Origin: Ilyomonas sp965277535
GTDB taxonomy: Bacteria > Bacteroidota > Bacteroidia > Chitinophagales > Chitinophagaceae
NCBI GenBank assembly: GCA_965277535.1
Contig: OZ255825.1
Coordinates: 248,001-312,000 of the forward strand
DNA length: 64,000 nt
Direction: 5' to 3'
Part shown: piece by piece, positions 27,811 through 36,803 of the stretch
How the letters are laid out: every line of letters starts with the position of its first letter
Position numbering within the stretch: position 1 is the first letter of the stretch
The notes under the pieces: model-generated
Told to the model about the DNA's origin: nothing
Database searches by the model: none
The model's input: the letters and a program-made list of their open reading frames with translations, nothing else
Program-made: the position numbers and the translations under genes

Positions 27811-27856
27811 AAATAATAAAAGCCATCCTGAGTTGTCGGGACGGCTTTTATTATTT
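27811..27856 (+). terminator. Terminator of sucD, likely bidirectional
   Basis: AAATAATAAAAGCCATCC (27811-27828) pairs with a near-perfect complement ending at 27856, with one mismatch. The stem has a G/C core and A/T-rich base, with T-rich sequence on the 3' side. It begins 8 nt after the sucD stop. Confidence 0.8.
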
Positions 27857-27957
27857 CAGGAAATGTTGTGTTGGCAAAGAACACCTTCGCCTGGCGTGAT
27901 TTCACCGGGTGATACCCAGAGCGAGGAGGCGACATATACTGAAACAACTTATCAATC

Positions 27958-29978
27958 TTACCAGATTTTTACTTTTGCGCTATCAGGCTTATACATTTTA
28001 TCACCGGGCTGCACATTGAACGCTTTATAAAAAGGTGCAAAGTTTGACAGCGGACCATTCACACGATACACTTCCGGCGAATGCGGATCTTCATTAATGG
28101 CTAACTTTTCCAGTTCCGGCTTTTCCTTGCTTCGCCAGATTTGTGCATAAGAAATAAAGAAACGCTGGTCAGGCGTAAAGCCGTCAATCTTTGTTGTATC
28201 GTTTCCTTCCTTCGTTAGTTTAAACGCATCGTAAGCGATATTAATTCCGCCAAGGTCTGCACTGTTTTCGCCTGTAGTGAGCGCCCCATTTATGTGTATG
28301 GTATCGAATAGCGTATAACCGTTATACTGGTTAATTATATTTTCGGTTCTGGCTACAAATTCAATACTGTCTTTATGACTCCACCAGTTTTTTAAATTTC
28401 CTTCTTTGTCGTACTGGGAGCCCTCGTCGTCGAAGCCATGTGTCATTTCGTGCCCGATAACCATTCCAATTCCGCCATAGTTGATTGCATCGTCGGCTGT
28501 CGCGTCAAAAAACGGAAACTGTAGTATTCCCGCAGGAAAAACAATTTCATTAAATGTTGGATTGTAATACGCATTTATGGTTGGCGGCGTCATTCCCCAC
28601 TCAGTTCTGTCAACAGGTTTCCCCAATTTTTTCAGGTTGTAGTTATAATTGTCTTCACTGCAGGATATGAGATTATTGTAATAGTTATTTTTACTCATTG
28701 TTACATTGTATTGTCTCCATTTATCAGGATAACCTATTTTTTTTATGAAAGCATGAAGTTTGTCAACAGCAACTCTTTTAGTGCTGTCGCTCATCCAACT
28801 CAATTTATTTATTCTCGCTTCATATGCTTTCTGAAGATTGCTAACCAGTTCGTTCATTCTTTTTTTTGCATCTTCTGTAAAATATTTTTTTACATAAACC
28901 TGTCCGAGAGCAAAGCCAAGATTCGCGTCAGTTGACTGATACATTCTTTCCCAGCGCGGTTTTATTTCCTCCTGGCCAGTAAGTGCTTTATTGTATTCAA
29001 ATTGAGCCGTAACAAAATCGCTGCTCAAAGCGGATGCTCTTCTTTTCAATGTGTGGCAGCGCAGGTAAGCCTTCCAGGTATTGACAGGAATTGTTGTAAG
29101 TAAAGTATTGAGTTTGGTGTAATAAGCAGGCTGCTGGATGTTAGCTGAATCAGCTTTAAAACCAAGATTGGTAAACAATGTTTTCCAGCCGATAGCCGGC
29201 ATTTGTTTGTCAAGATCACTCAATGCCATTTTGTGATAGTTGCTTTGCGGATCGCGCAACTGAACATTTGTTTTGTGGCTACCTGCCATCTGCTTTTCAA
29301 GTTCATAAACACCTGCCACTTCTATGGCTGCTTTTGATGAATCATCTCCTGTTAATTCAAATAATTTTTTTAAATAGCCCTGGTAGGCTTTCTGAATGGC
29401 AATTGTTGCAGGGTCAGTCTTAAAATAATAATCTCTGTCCGGTAAGCCAAGCCCTGTCTGGTCGAATGCGACAATATTTACAGAGCTTTGTTTATCATCG
29501 GGTCCTATATAAAAATCAATCAGAAGGTTATTCTCCTCTTTAATTTGTTTTGCCACAAAATTCATAATGCCGCTTACATCTTTCAGCGAATCAATGTTTG
29601 CAAGTGCAGGTTGCAAAGGAGTGTATCCAAGTTTCTCAATGGTGGCAGAATCTATTGCCGATGCATAAAAATCACCTACTTCCTGTTCAATGCTTCCGTT
29701 TTTAAAATTGCCTTTGGCAAGACTGTCCAGAATGATATGAAGTCGGTTTTTTGTTGTATCATAAACATCGAGAAAAGCACCGATGCCGCTTTCAGTCGAA
29801 GGAATTTTTGCGGTGTCAATCCATTTGCCGTTTACATGCATAAAAAATTATCACCGGGCTTTACTGCAGAATCCATGTAGCCGGTTTCAATAAATTTTCT
29901 GGAAGGTTTCGGTTCTGTATGGCAGGCTGCAAAAAGTATAATTATAAGCAACGGGGTATAAAGTGCAATTCGTTTCAT
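27958..29978 (-). pseudogene. M13 family (neprilysin/PepO-like) metallopeptidase, split by a frameshift
   Basis: Zinc peptidase lipoprotein whose reading frame is broken near the N-terminus. The ATG at 29978 gives a lipoprotein signal (L-F-A-A-C) and continues to V-K-P-G-D-N-F, then runs out of frame and stops. A second frame, starting at an ATG at 29841, continues M-H-V-N-G-K-W-I-D-T and runs 627 codons to the end. The junction is a run of six T on the coding strand; seven would give D-N-F-F-M-H-V-N-G-K-W, the usual M13 start of domain. Catalytic motifs are intact: G-H-E-M-T-H with E-N-S-A-D-L-G-G. So this is a real mutation, a phase-variable tract, or an assembly error. Confidence 0.8.
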
Positions 29979-30107
29979 GAAGTAAGTTTTAAAAGTGAAA
30001 AATTAATTCTTTTAGAATAAATAATTCTAATTTTTTAAGTTCATTATCGTCTTTGCTACGAGATGATGCCACAATCTAAGGTTTTTTACAAAACACACCC
30101 TTCTATT

Positions 30108-30209
30108 TAACACCTGCAGAAGTATCTCTCTTTCATACCCTTCGTTGCGTATCTGTGCCACGCAGCCATAAAATGCTGATAACCCATGCAAAGCTCCCGC
30201 GCCTCGTAG
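30108..30209 (-). pseudogene. Decayed C-terminal fragment of an acetate transporter (SatP/YaaH/GPR1-like)
   Basis: A stretch reading L-H-G-L-S-A-F-Y-G-C-V-A-Q-I-R-N-E-G-Y-E closely matches the C-terminal end of the intact satP at 42932-43525 (C-G-M-S-A-F-Y-A-C-V-A-Q-I-L-N-E-V-Y-G). The DNA is also similar (shared ..CATAAAATGC..). No N-terminal part of the transporter is found around it. The surrounding 71-codon frame has no family features of its own. Confidence 0.65.
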
Positions 30210-30280
30210 TCCGGGATTATACTGGGCGAAAGAATCAAACAAAATAGGCGCAAAAACAAACTTCCATCAAGTTAAAGCGA

Positions 30281-31513
30281 CTACGCAGTCCCTTTTTGTT
30301 TTGCTCCAATATTTGGCAAAAAGCCGGTGATCAATCCAATCAGTGGAAGAAACGCACAAACCTGATACACATAAAAAATGCTGGTGCTGTCGGCCAGTTT
30401 GCCCAATACCGCGGAGCCCAATCCTCCCATACCAAAGGCAAAACCAAAGAATAAGCCCGACACCGTTCCTACTTTGCCGGGTAGCAATTCCTGCGCATAC
30501 ACTAAAATGGCAGAGAAGGCAGAAGCCAGTATCAACCCGATGAACACACTTAAAATGGTTGTCCAAAACAGGTCAACATGAGGAAGCAATAACGTAAAGG
30601 GTGCCACGCCTAAAATAGAAAACCAGATGACATACTTGCGTCCAAAGCGATCGCCAAGCGGGCCGCCAAGAAACGTGCCCACTGCCGTTGAAAACAGGAA
30701 AATGAAAAGATGCACCTGCGAGCTTTGCACCGACACGCCAAACTTTTCGATGAGATAAAAAGTATAGTAAGAAGTCATGCTGGCGAGATAGAAATATTTG
30801 GAAAAAATAAGCACCAGCAAGATGACGATTGAAATGGCAACTTTTCCCTTTGACAAATGAACTCCTTCGCCAGCCGCTATTGTTTTTTTAGGACGAATCA
30901 GTTGCACGTTTTGCCGGTACCATTTGCCTACCGCAATTAAAATGATGATGGCTATCAGAGCGAGACAAGAAAACCATACAATGCTTTTTTGTCCGGAGGG
31001 GACGATAATCAAAGCTGCCAGCAGGGGACCGATAGAACTACCGGCATTGCCACCTACCTGGAAGATAGACTGCGCCAGTCCCCGCCTTCCACCTGAAGCC
31101 ATGTAAGCTACTTTCGATGCTTCGGGATGAAACACTGAAGAGCCGGTTCCAATCAATCCAACCGAAACCAATATCCATCCAAACGAGGGCGCAAAAGCAA
31201 GGCAAACCAGTCCAATCATGGTAAAAACCATCCCCGTTGCCAGTGAAAAGGGCTGTGGTTTTTTATCTGTATAAAAACCAACAAAAGGCTGAAACAGAGA
31301 CGCTGCTAATTGAAACGTAAGCGTAATCAATCCGATTTGTCCGAAGGTTAAATGAAATGAATCTTTAACAATGGGATAAATGGAGGGAATCAGAGATTGA
31401 ATCGTATCGTTCAACAGGTGCGAGAAACTGATAGTGAGCAGGATAGAAAAAATGGTTTGTTCTGCCGCTTTTTTTATGATGGTTGATTGGTGTTCTTCAA
31501 CGGTCTGTTCCAT
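30281..31513 (-). CDS. fsr: MFS transporter, fosmidomycin-resistance (Fsr) type
   Basis: A 410-residue inner-membrane proton-driven efflux pump with 12 predicted spans. The central Fsr signature is clear: G-T-G-S-S-V-F-H-P-E-A-S, M-A-S-G-G-R-R-G-L-A-Q-S, F-Q-V-G-G-N-A-G-S-S-I-G and P-L-L-A-A. The MFS loop G-D-R-F-G-R-K is also present. Fsr of E. coli exports fosmidomycin; the true substrate here is unknown. I chose the ATG at 31513 (M-E-Q-T-V-E-E-H); an upstream TTG gives two more residues. A near-copy of the recurrent word (30249) lies just beyond the stop. Confidence 0.88.
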   Translation of the reverse strand: MEQTVEEHQSTIIKKAAEQTIFSILLTISFSHLLNDTIQSLIPSIYPIVKDSFHLTFGQIGLITLTFQLAASLFQPFVGFYTDKKPQPFSLATGMVFTMIGLVCLAFAPSFGWILVSVGLIGTGSSVFHPEASKVAYMASGGRRGLAQSIFQVGGNAGSSIGPLLAALIIVPSGQKSIVWFSCLALIAIIILIAVGKWYRQNVQLIRPKKTIAAGEGVHLSKGKVAISIVILLVLIFSKYFYLASMTSYYTFYLIEKFGVSVQSSQVHLFIFLFSTAVGTFLGGPLGDRFGRKYVIWFSILGVAPFTLLLPHVDLFWTTILSVFIGLILASAFSAILVYAQELLPGKVGTVSGLFFGFAFGMGGLGSAVLGKLADSTSIFYVYQVCAFLPLIGLITGFLPNIGAKQKGTA

Positions 31514-31844
31514 AGCCAAAAGTAAGCTTGTAAAAGTAAAAGCAATTCAGTTACGAACATTGTTGTTTTACTTTTCCCTTGAAGGTTTAGGGCGTTGCTG
31601 CGCAACCTTTTGGTTTCAAAAATTTAGCTTTTAAATGATTATCAGAGGACATGCAATAAAGAATAAGAGGGCTGATTTTATCGCATGGTTCCAAAAGGAG
31701 GTAATGAGAGAATGAATGGTAGCTGAAAGCAGCTTCAGAAGCCCATTGCAGGTATATACCATTTTCAATTGAGTAACATTGTATATTTCTCAAAGCCCAA
31801 AGCTCACAGCTATAAAGAGCTATCTTTCCAAAAAATTATACTGT
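31514..31844. other. Divergent intergenic region with a hairpin repeat (copy A)
   Basis: A 331-bp region between the MFS and DUF2911 genes. It holds a 32-nt hairpin-forming repeat at 31710-31741 whose relative is at 32467-32498, on the far side of the DUF2911 gene. A short palindrome GTTGC-TGC-GCAAC lies near 31593. Confidence 0.5.
31710..31741 (+). repeat. Hairpin repeat, copy A
   Basis: GAATGAAT, then a small hairpin (AGCTG-AAAG-CAGCT), then TTCAGAAG. It shares 26 of 32 positions with copy B at 32467-32498. Flanks GAATGAAT and TTCAGAAG are identical in both. Confidence 0.6.
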
Positions 31845-32372
31845 ATGAAAACAACATTCGTTATCACATCTCTGCTGCTACTCGCATTCAGTTTTATAGC
31901 ACCAACCGGCTTAGAGGCACAAATGCAAAGAATTAGTCCGCACGACACTGTAACCAGTACAGTAAGCGGTGCGCATATCAAAATTATCTTTGGCAGTCCC
32001 GCCGTAAAGGGCAGGCAGATATGGGGCGCACTGGTGCCTTACAACAAAGCCTGGCGCGGTGGTGCCGATGAAGCTACCCTTTTCAGTACGGATAAAGACC
32101 TGACATTGGGAGGTAAAAAACTACCTGCCGGTACCTATAGTGTATTTGTCATCCCGTCTCAAAACACATGGACATACATTTTCAACTCGCAAACCGGTCA
32201 ATGGGGAATTAAACAAGGCGGGGTTGCCAATTACGATGAGTCGAAGAACGTGCTCACGGTAACCGCCTTACCCAAAGCCGCGCCCATGGCAGAACATCTT
32301 ACCTACAGCGCTGCAAATAAAGGATTCGGACTACATTGGGAAAAGATGGAAGCTTTGGTTTCTATTAAATAG
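31845..32372 (+). CDS. DUF2911 domain protein, exported
   Basis: A 175-residue periplasmic protein with signal peptide (L-L-L-L-A-F-S-F-I-A-P) and cleavage near L-E-A-Q. The DUF2911 pattern is evident: S-P-H-D-T-V, I-K-I-I-F-G-S-P-A-V-K-G-R-Q-I-W-G, W-R-x-G-A-D-E-A-T and L-P-A-G-T-Y-S-V-F-V-I-P. Function of the family is unknown. Start at 31845 fits the signal peptide; the frame is open 22 codons further without leader features. Flanked on both sides by the hairpin repeat. Confidence 0.9.
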   Translation: MKTTFVITSLLLLAFSFIAPTGLEAQMQRISPHDTVTSTVSGAHIKIIFGSPAVKGRQIWGALVPYNKAWRGGADEATLFSTDKDLTLGGKKLPAGTYSVFVIPSQNTWTYIFNSQTGQWGIKQGGVANYDESKNVLTVTALPKAAPMAEHLTYSAANKGFGLHWEKMEALVSIK

Positions 32373-32398
32373 AGAGTTGGCTTATTGCTATTATCATA

Positions 32399-32428
32399 TA
32401 AAACGGGTGTTTCAAATACCCGTTTTTT
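32399..32428 (+). terminator. Terminator of the DUF2911 gene
   Basis: AAACGGGT (32401-32408) pairs with ACCCGTTT (32418-32425) around a 9-nt loop, and a T-run follows. It lies about 28 nt after the stop. Confidence 0.8.
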
Positions 32429-32466
32429 ATTGAAGTTTTGGAAAGAATCAATTGATAGAAAGAAGG

Positions 32467-32498
32467 GAATGAATAATAGCGGAAAGCTATTTCAGAAG
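32467..32498 (+). repeat. Hairpin repeat, copy B
   Basis: Related to copy A (31710-31741): same GAATGAAT and TTCAGAAG ends, but the stem is AATAGC-GGAAA-GCTATT. Base changes between copies fall in the stems and each copy still pairs with itself. Confidence 0.6.
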
Positions 32499-32539
32499 TG
32501 CCCGTAGATATAATTTATGCTGAATTGGGAAAACAAGGC

Positions 32540-33202
32540 TTATTTCAACTCGAGCAAAACACAGCTCGAATTTTCTGTTTGATGATTGCTGATGCTTAGT
32601 GGAGTATTGGAGTTAAAGAAAATGTATTCTCCCCCTTTTATAGCTTTATCTCCTGTAGTTAATTCACCAGTAATACAAATGAGTAAATGCGCACAATGGT
32701 TTGCAGCAGTACTAAATGAAGAAGTTTTGGAAACATCAAATTTATACACACGAACCAGTTTTTCATTGATTGGTGTTTCAACGCCGCTTTGTTGCCATGC
32801 AGCGCAGGAATCGAGTGAAGGTTCTTTCTTTACCAATTCAATATCCATAACATGATATACATTGCTATCTACGTTAAAAACTCTATGTGTTACCGGAGCC
32901 ATTTCAAAGTGCATAAAAGCAACATTGCCAGGCAATGCGGTTGAAGGTGTTTGCGGCGCTTCACCCCACTTTTGAATGCCTGTCGTTGTTTTTGAAATGG
33001 GTACTATCACTGATTGTGTTTGGTGTACGTGATACAAAGTAGTATCGCCTGGATTGATATGCACATCCAGCAAGCGTACATACTCATTTACCAAAACAGG
33101 TTTATGATGTGGTTCTTTTATAACCGGAACTTCTTGCGCCTTCATTTTATGAAAGGAAAGAATAGCGAATAGAAAAGGGAGAAGATACTTTCTGTACTTC
33201 AT
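32540..33202 (-). CDS. Exported protein with a cupin-like domain, function unknown
   Basis: A 220-residue protein with an N-terminal signal (L-P-F-L-F-A-I-L-S-F) and cleavage near M-K-A-Q. A cupin-type first half is suggested by V-R-L-L-D-V-H-I-N-P-G-D-T-T-L-Y-H-V-H-Q. A second similar half has H-C-A-H-L-L-I-C-I-T-G-E-L and G-G-E-Y-I-F-F-N, so it may be bicupin. The metal-type His of the first half are present (H-V-H). The substrate is unknown. Confidence 0.7.
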   Translation of the reverse strand: MKYRKYLLPFLFAILSFHKMKAQEVPVIKEPHHKPVLVNEYVRLLDVHINPGDTTLYHVHQTQSVIVPISKTTTGIQKWGEAPQTPSTALPGNVAFMHFEMAPVTHRVFNVDSNVYHVMDIELVKKEPSLDSCAAWQQSGVETPINEKLVRVYKFDVSKTSSFSTAANHCAHLLICITGELTTGDKAIKGGEYIFFNSNTPLSISNHQTENSSCVLLELK

Positions 33203-33641
33203 ACAATACTATTTGAGTAGTAAAGCTATCAATTATAAAAGAGATTGAATAGATAACTGTTGTCTGATAGAGTTTGTAACTATTGTAAACATTATGAATT
33301 GTAACCATGAAGTTTAAAATATAAATAAAAACAAACGAAGTCGCAAACTTCGCTAAAAATGAGGTATTTTTTGGTGAGGAGCTTTGTAAGTTGATGATTC
33401 TGACGTAGCAAGATATATTTTGGATTGAAAGAAGTGTAATAATGAGTCATTCGGAGAATCACTTTATCTTATTTTTGAGATGCGTTATGGTAACAACTCA
33501 AAGAACAAGGGTAAATTTTGAGATTTGCGAACGAACCGACGCAGTCAGATGATCACACAAAGTAGGAGTTGCAAATAATTTACTAGCAAAACTGACCTTT
33601 AGGAAACATTTTTTATTTTATTAAGAGCGATTGTATTACAA
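33203..33641. other. Intergenic region before the defence-like gene, nothing identified
   Basis: A 439-bp A/T-rich region. No gene, terminator or strong promoter is apparent. One loose relative of the recurrent word (ATAAAAACAAAC near 33328) is present. Its base composition resembles the following gene, so the unusual segment may begin here. Confidence 0.4.
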
Positions 33642-34553
33642 ATGAGTAGTAATTCGATAAACAATACAGAGGGACTAAAAATATTACTTGAAAATGCTAA
33701 ACAGTTATCAACGACAAATAGTATCGGTTTGCGTTTATGTTTACAACAAACGGAAAAATTTATCATAGATAATTTTGGAAAGAAAAGTCATTTTTTAGAA
33801 GATTTGTATCGAATAAAATTTTCACCTTACATGTATCCCCATTATTATGATTTTACAGCTTTTGAAAGTGGAAAGCAACAACTTTTACATCTACTAAAAT
33901 CGATAATAAAGGATAAAGAAAATAGCTCGAATTATCAAAGTTTAGAATCTTTACAACCTAATCAGAGAGAAAATATAACTTACTCAAAGAAAGAGAGTTT
34001 ACAAGAAATAAAAGTTTTAATAGCGTCACCATCTGATGTCGTGCAAGAAAGACATTTATTACTAAATAACTTGGAGACGAAGTTTAGAAGAGAACATTTT
34101 GAAACTCGCTGTAACGCGAGATTAATTGTAGATGGGTGGGAGTATCTTCCCTCACAAACAGGTTACGGACAAGACATTATAAATGCGGATTTAGTAAAGC
34201 AAGCCAATATAATTCTTGCAGTGTTTAAACACAAATTAGGAACACCCACAATAAATTATGATAATCTTCAAGAACGCTCGAGTTCAGGAACAGCAGAAGA
34301 ACTTCTTTTTGCAATAAGAAATAAAATGTTAGACAATGCACCACTTGGTATGGCCTACTTTTATTACGAGGCCCCGGTAATCTCTCTTGCTTCAGTTGAC
34401 TTTGATAATATAAAATTAGAATGGGATAGGTTATCTAAATTCAAGGATGAAATACAATATGAGATACTCTACAAAACATATAAAAATGAGAATGACCTAC
34501 TTGCATTGGTATGTTCTGATGTATGTGATAATATAATCAAATATTTCAAATAG
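33642..34553 (+). CDS. Orphan protein with a DUF4062/TIR-like domain, possible antiphage effector
   Basis: A 303-residue soluble protein in two parts. Residues about 1-100 are helical, with L-R-L-C-L-Q-Q-T-E-K-F and F-L-E-D-L-Y-R-I-K-F-S-P. This type of helical domain occurs in front of nucleotide-binding or TIR-like effector domains. Residues about 125-240 form a Rossmann-like domain: V-L-I-A-S-P-S-D-V-V-Q-E-R-H, then V-D-G-W-E-Y-L-P, Q-D-I-I-N-A-D-L-V-K-Q-A-N-I, F-K-H-K-L-G-T-P-T and S-S-G-T-A-E-E-L-L-F-A. That order (S-P-S-D-V-x-x-E-R; W-E; D-I-I-N; G-T-P-T; S-G-T-x-E-E) matches DUF4062/TIR-like proteins of defence islands. It is A/T-rich, stands alone, and lies between unrelated metabolic genes. 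The domain call is mine from pattern only. Confidence 0.6.
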   Translation: MSSNSINNTEGLKILLENAKQLSTTNSIGLRLCLQQTEKFIIDNFGKKSHFLEDLYRIKFSPYMYPHYYDFTAFESGKQQLLHLLKSIIKDKENSSNYQSLESLQPNQRENITYSKKESLQEIKVLIASPSDVVQERHLLLNNLETKFRREHFETRCNARLIVDGWEYLPSQTGYGQDIINADLVKQANIILAVFKHKLGTPTINYDNLQERSSSGTAEELLFAIRNKMLDNAPLGMAYFYYEAPVISLASVDFDNIKLEWDRLSKFKDEIQYEILYKTYKNENDLLALVCSDVCDNIIKYFK

Positions 34554-34598
34554 TATTCGCTTCTCTCTGTTCTTCGATATGTTCACTATGTTCCTATG

Positions 34599-34633
34599 TT
34601 CTTCGAGGTGTTAGCTTAGCGCACCTCGAAGAA
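34599..34633. repeat. Perfect hairpin repeat CTTCGAGGTG..CACCTCGAAG, copy 1
   Basis: A 12-bp perfect inverted repeat (TTCTTCGAGGTG / CACCTCGAAGAA) with an 11-nt loop. It lies 46 nt after the defence-like gene and upstream of the GH1-like gene. A degenerate relative lies beyond the SDR gene at 36804-36836. No T-run follows, so it is more a REP-type repeat than a simple terminator, though it could stop transcription. Confidence 0.65.
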
Positions 34634-34732
34634 GGGACAAAATGATTCTCTTAGAATTATTTACTAATGCAATTCACTTACTACCCCTATCATTCCACTT
34701 TTCATTGGCACGACTTTTACACTACCACAGTC

Positions 34733-36043
34733 ATGTTCAGAGGATTTATGTTTGCCACCGGCATTGAAAACAGCGACCCAACCATACAAAACGGAAAGGT
34801 TCGAGTAGATGAGTTAGAGAAGGGAAAGCACTACACGTATTGGAAAAAAGATTTTGAGCTGGTTCAACAATTAGGCATCCAATTTCTGCGCTATGGCGCG
34901 CCTTTGCATACCACATTTTTGGGCAAAAACAAATACGACTGGAGTTTTACGGATGAAGCGTTTGGAGACTTAAAACAAAGAAAAATTATTCCTATCACAG
35001 ACCTTTGTCATTTTGGTGTGCCGGACTGGATTGGAAATTTTCAAAACCCCGATTTCCCCCAATTGTTTGCTGAGTATGCAGGCGCCTTTGCACAGCGTTA
35101 TCATTGGGTACAACTCTATACGCCGATCAACGAAATGTACATCTGTGCACTGTTTTCTGCATACTACGGCTGGTGGAATGAACAGCTTACCACAGACCGC
35201 TCTTTTGTTACCGCATTAAAAAATATTGTAAAAGCAAATGTGCTGGCGATGCGTGCCATTTTAAAAGTAAGACCTGATGCCATTTTTATTCAAAGCGAAT
35301 CATCAGAATACAATCATGCAGAAAACCCAAAAGCCATAAGCCCCGCCGAGGTAATGAATGCACGGCGTTTTCTTTCACTTGATTTGAATTATGGTAAACG
35401 CATAGAATCGGAGATGTATGAGTATTTAATGGATAATGGTATGACGAGAGATGAGTATCATTTTTTTCTCAACAACAATTTGAAGCATCATTGCATTATG
35501 GGTAACGATTATTATATCACCAACGAGCATCGTGTTTGTTCAGACGGAACTACACGGGCATCTGGCGAAATATTTGGGTATCATGTCATCACTGCTCAAT
35601 ATTACCAGCGTTATCAGCTTCCTGTCATGCATACAGAAACCAATTTATGGCAAGGCCCCAAAGGTGATGAAGCGGTAAACTGGTTATGGAAAGAATGGGC
35701 CAATGTAATTCGTGTACGCAATGATGGAATACCTATTGTTGGTTTTACTTGGTATTCTTTAACTGACCAGGTGGATTGGGATACAGCTTTGCGGGAAAAT
35801 AATGGCAATGTAAATCCGCTTGGTTTGTTTGACATGGACAGAAATATTCGTCCGGTTGGCGAAGCTTATAAACAAATTATTTCTGATTGGCGTGAAGTGT
35901 TGCCAACGCAAAGTGTTTGCCTGAATGTGCCGGTTGTTATGCCACAGGATAACAAACCAAGCGTTACTGAAAACGAGAAAGCAGATAAAGATGAAAAGAA
36001 TACGCAAAACACTTCAACATTATTAAACAGAGCAAAAAATTAA
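34733..36043 (+). CDS. GH1-like (clan A) glycosidase
   Basis: A 436-residue retaining-glycosidase-type TIM barrel. Start chosen at the ATG at 34733 (M-F-R-G-F-M-F-A-T-G-I-E-N-S), which is where such proteins begin. The acid/base is Glu134 in Y-T-P-I-N-E-M-Y. The nucleophile is Glu302 in M-H-T-E-T-N-L-W. W-Y-S-L-T-D-Q-V-D-W and L-G-L-F-D-M-D closings fit family 1-type enzymes. A charged, low-complexity tail (about 400-436) is unusual. No signal peptide, so probably cytoplasmic. The SDR gene follows after 2 nt, so an operon. Confidence 0.85.
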   Translation: MFRGFMFATGIENSDPTIQNGKVRVDELEKGKHYTYWKKDFELVQQLGIQFLRYGAPLHTTFLGKNKYDWSFTDEAFGDLKQRKIIPITDLCHFGVPDWIGNFQNPDFPQLFAEYAGAFAQRYHWVQLYTPINEMYICALFSAYYGWWNEQLTTDRSFVTALKNIVKANVLAMRAILKVRPDAIFIQSESSEYNHAENPKAISPAEVMNARRFLSLDLNYGKRIESEMYEYLMDNGMTRDEYHFFLNNNLKHHCIMGNDYYITNEHRVCSDGTTRASGEIFGYHVITAQYYQRYQLPVMHTETNLWQGPKGDEAVNWLWKEWANVIRVRNDGIPIVGFTWYSLTDQVDWDTALRENNGNVNPLGLFDMDRNIRPVGEAYKQIISDWREVLPTQSVCLNVPVVMPQDNKPSVTENEKADKDEKNTQNTSTLLNRAKN

Positions 36044-36045
36044 AT

Positions 36046-36783
36046 ATGGAATTTCAAAATAAAGTTGTAATAATAACCGGCTCTGCAAGCGGTATTGGGT
36101 TGGCAACTGCGAAACGTTTTGCAAAGGAAGGAGCCAAAATTGTATTGGCAGATATAAATGCTGATAAACTAAAAGAGGCAGAAACTGAAGTTAGAAGTGC
36201 AGGCGCAGCAGATGTCTGGATAAGCGAATGTGATGTAAGCAGTGAACAGAATGTTGAGGCCACCGTTGATGGTGCAATAAAAAATTTAGGTGGTTTTGAT
36301 GTAATGGTAAACAATGCAGGGATGATGATTTTTAAAAAGATCGAAGAGCAAACTGCGGATGACTGGACGAAAATTTTGAACGTAGATTTAATGGGTGCAT
36401 TCTTCTTTACCAAACAAGCTTTTTTGAAAATGAAAAATGGCGGCGCCATTGTAAACGTTTCAAGTATTCATGCGGTGGAAACCACTCCAAATGTTGCCAC
36501 CTATGCAGCCGCAAAATCTGCCGTGCTTTCTCTTACACGTTCCGCTTCGGTTGAAGGCAAACCAAAAAACATACGTGTAAATGCTGTGTTGCCAGGTGCA
36601 ATTGATACGCCAATGTTGTGGGACAATCCAAATGTAAAAGCAGGATTAGAAAAGATTGAAATGACGGATGTTGGCAAACCAGAAGATATTGCTGACGTTA
36701 TCGTTTTTCTCGCTTCAGACCAGGCTGCTTTTGTGCAGGGCGCTGCTATAAGAGTTGACGGAGGAAGGTTAGACAGGCTATGA
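36046..36783 (+). CDS. SDR family oxidoreductase (3-ketoacyl reductase/sugar dehydrogenase type)
   Basis: A 245-residue classical short-chain dehydrogenase. Cofactor motif T-G-S-A-S-G-I-G; N-N-A-G; catalytic Ser in V-N-V-S-S-I-H; Y-A-A-A-K active site; P-G-A-I-D-T-P-M after it. The Asp in V-L-A-D-I-N after beta-2 points to NAD. It is translationally linked to the GH1-like gene, so a sugar or aldehyde substrate is likely. The C-terminus V-D-G-G-R-L-D-R is normal. Confidence 0.92.
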   Translation: MEFQNKVVIITGSASGIGLATAKRFAKEGAKIVLADINADKLKEAETEVRSAGAADVWISECDVSSEQNVEATVDGAIKNLGGFDVMVNNAGMMIFKKIEEQTADDWTKILNVDLMGAFFFTKQAFLKMKNGGAIVNVSSIHAVETTPNVATYAAAKSAVLSLTRSASVEGKPKNIRVNAVLPGAIDTPMLWDNPNVKAGLEKIEMTDVGKPEDIADVIVFLASDQAAFVQGAAIRVDGGRLDRL

Positions 36784-36803
36784 TGAAAGTAAATCTTCGC
36801 GTG

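Noticed and set aside
30027..30242. Complete 71-codon gene
   Set aside because: Only the central part resembles a protein (satP C-terminus); the remainder is unrelated, so it is a relic, not a gene.
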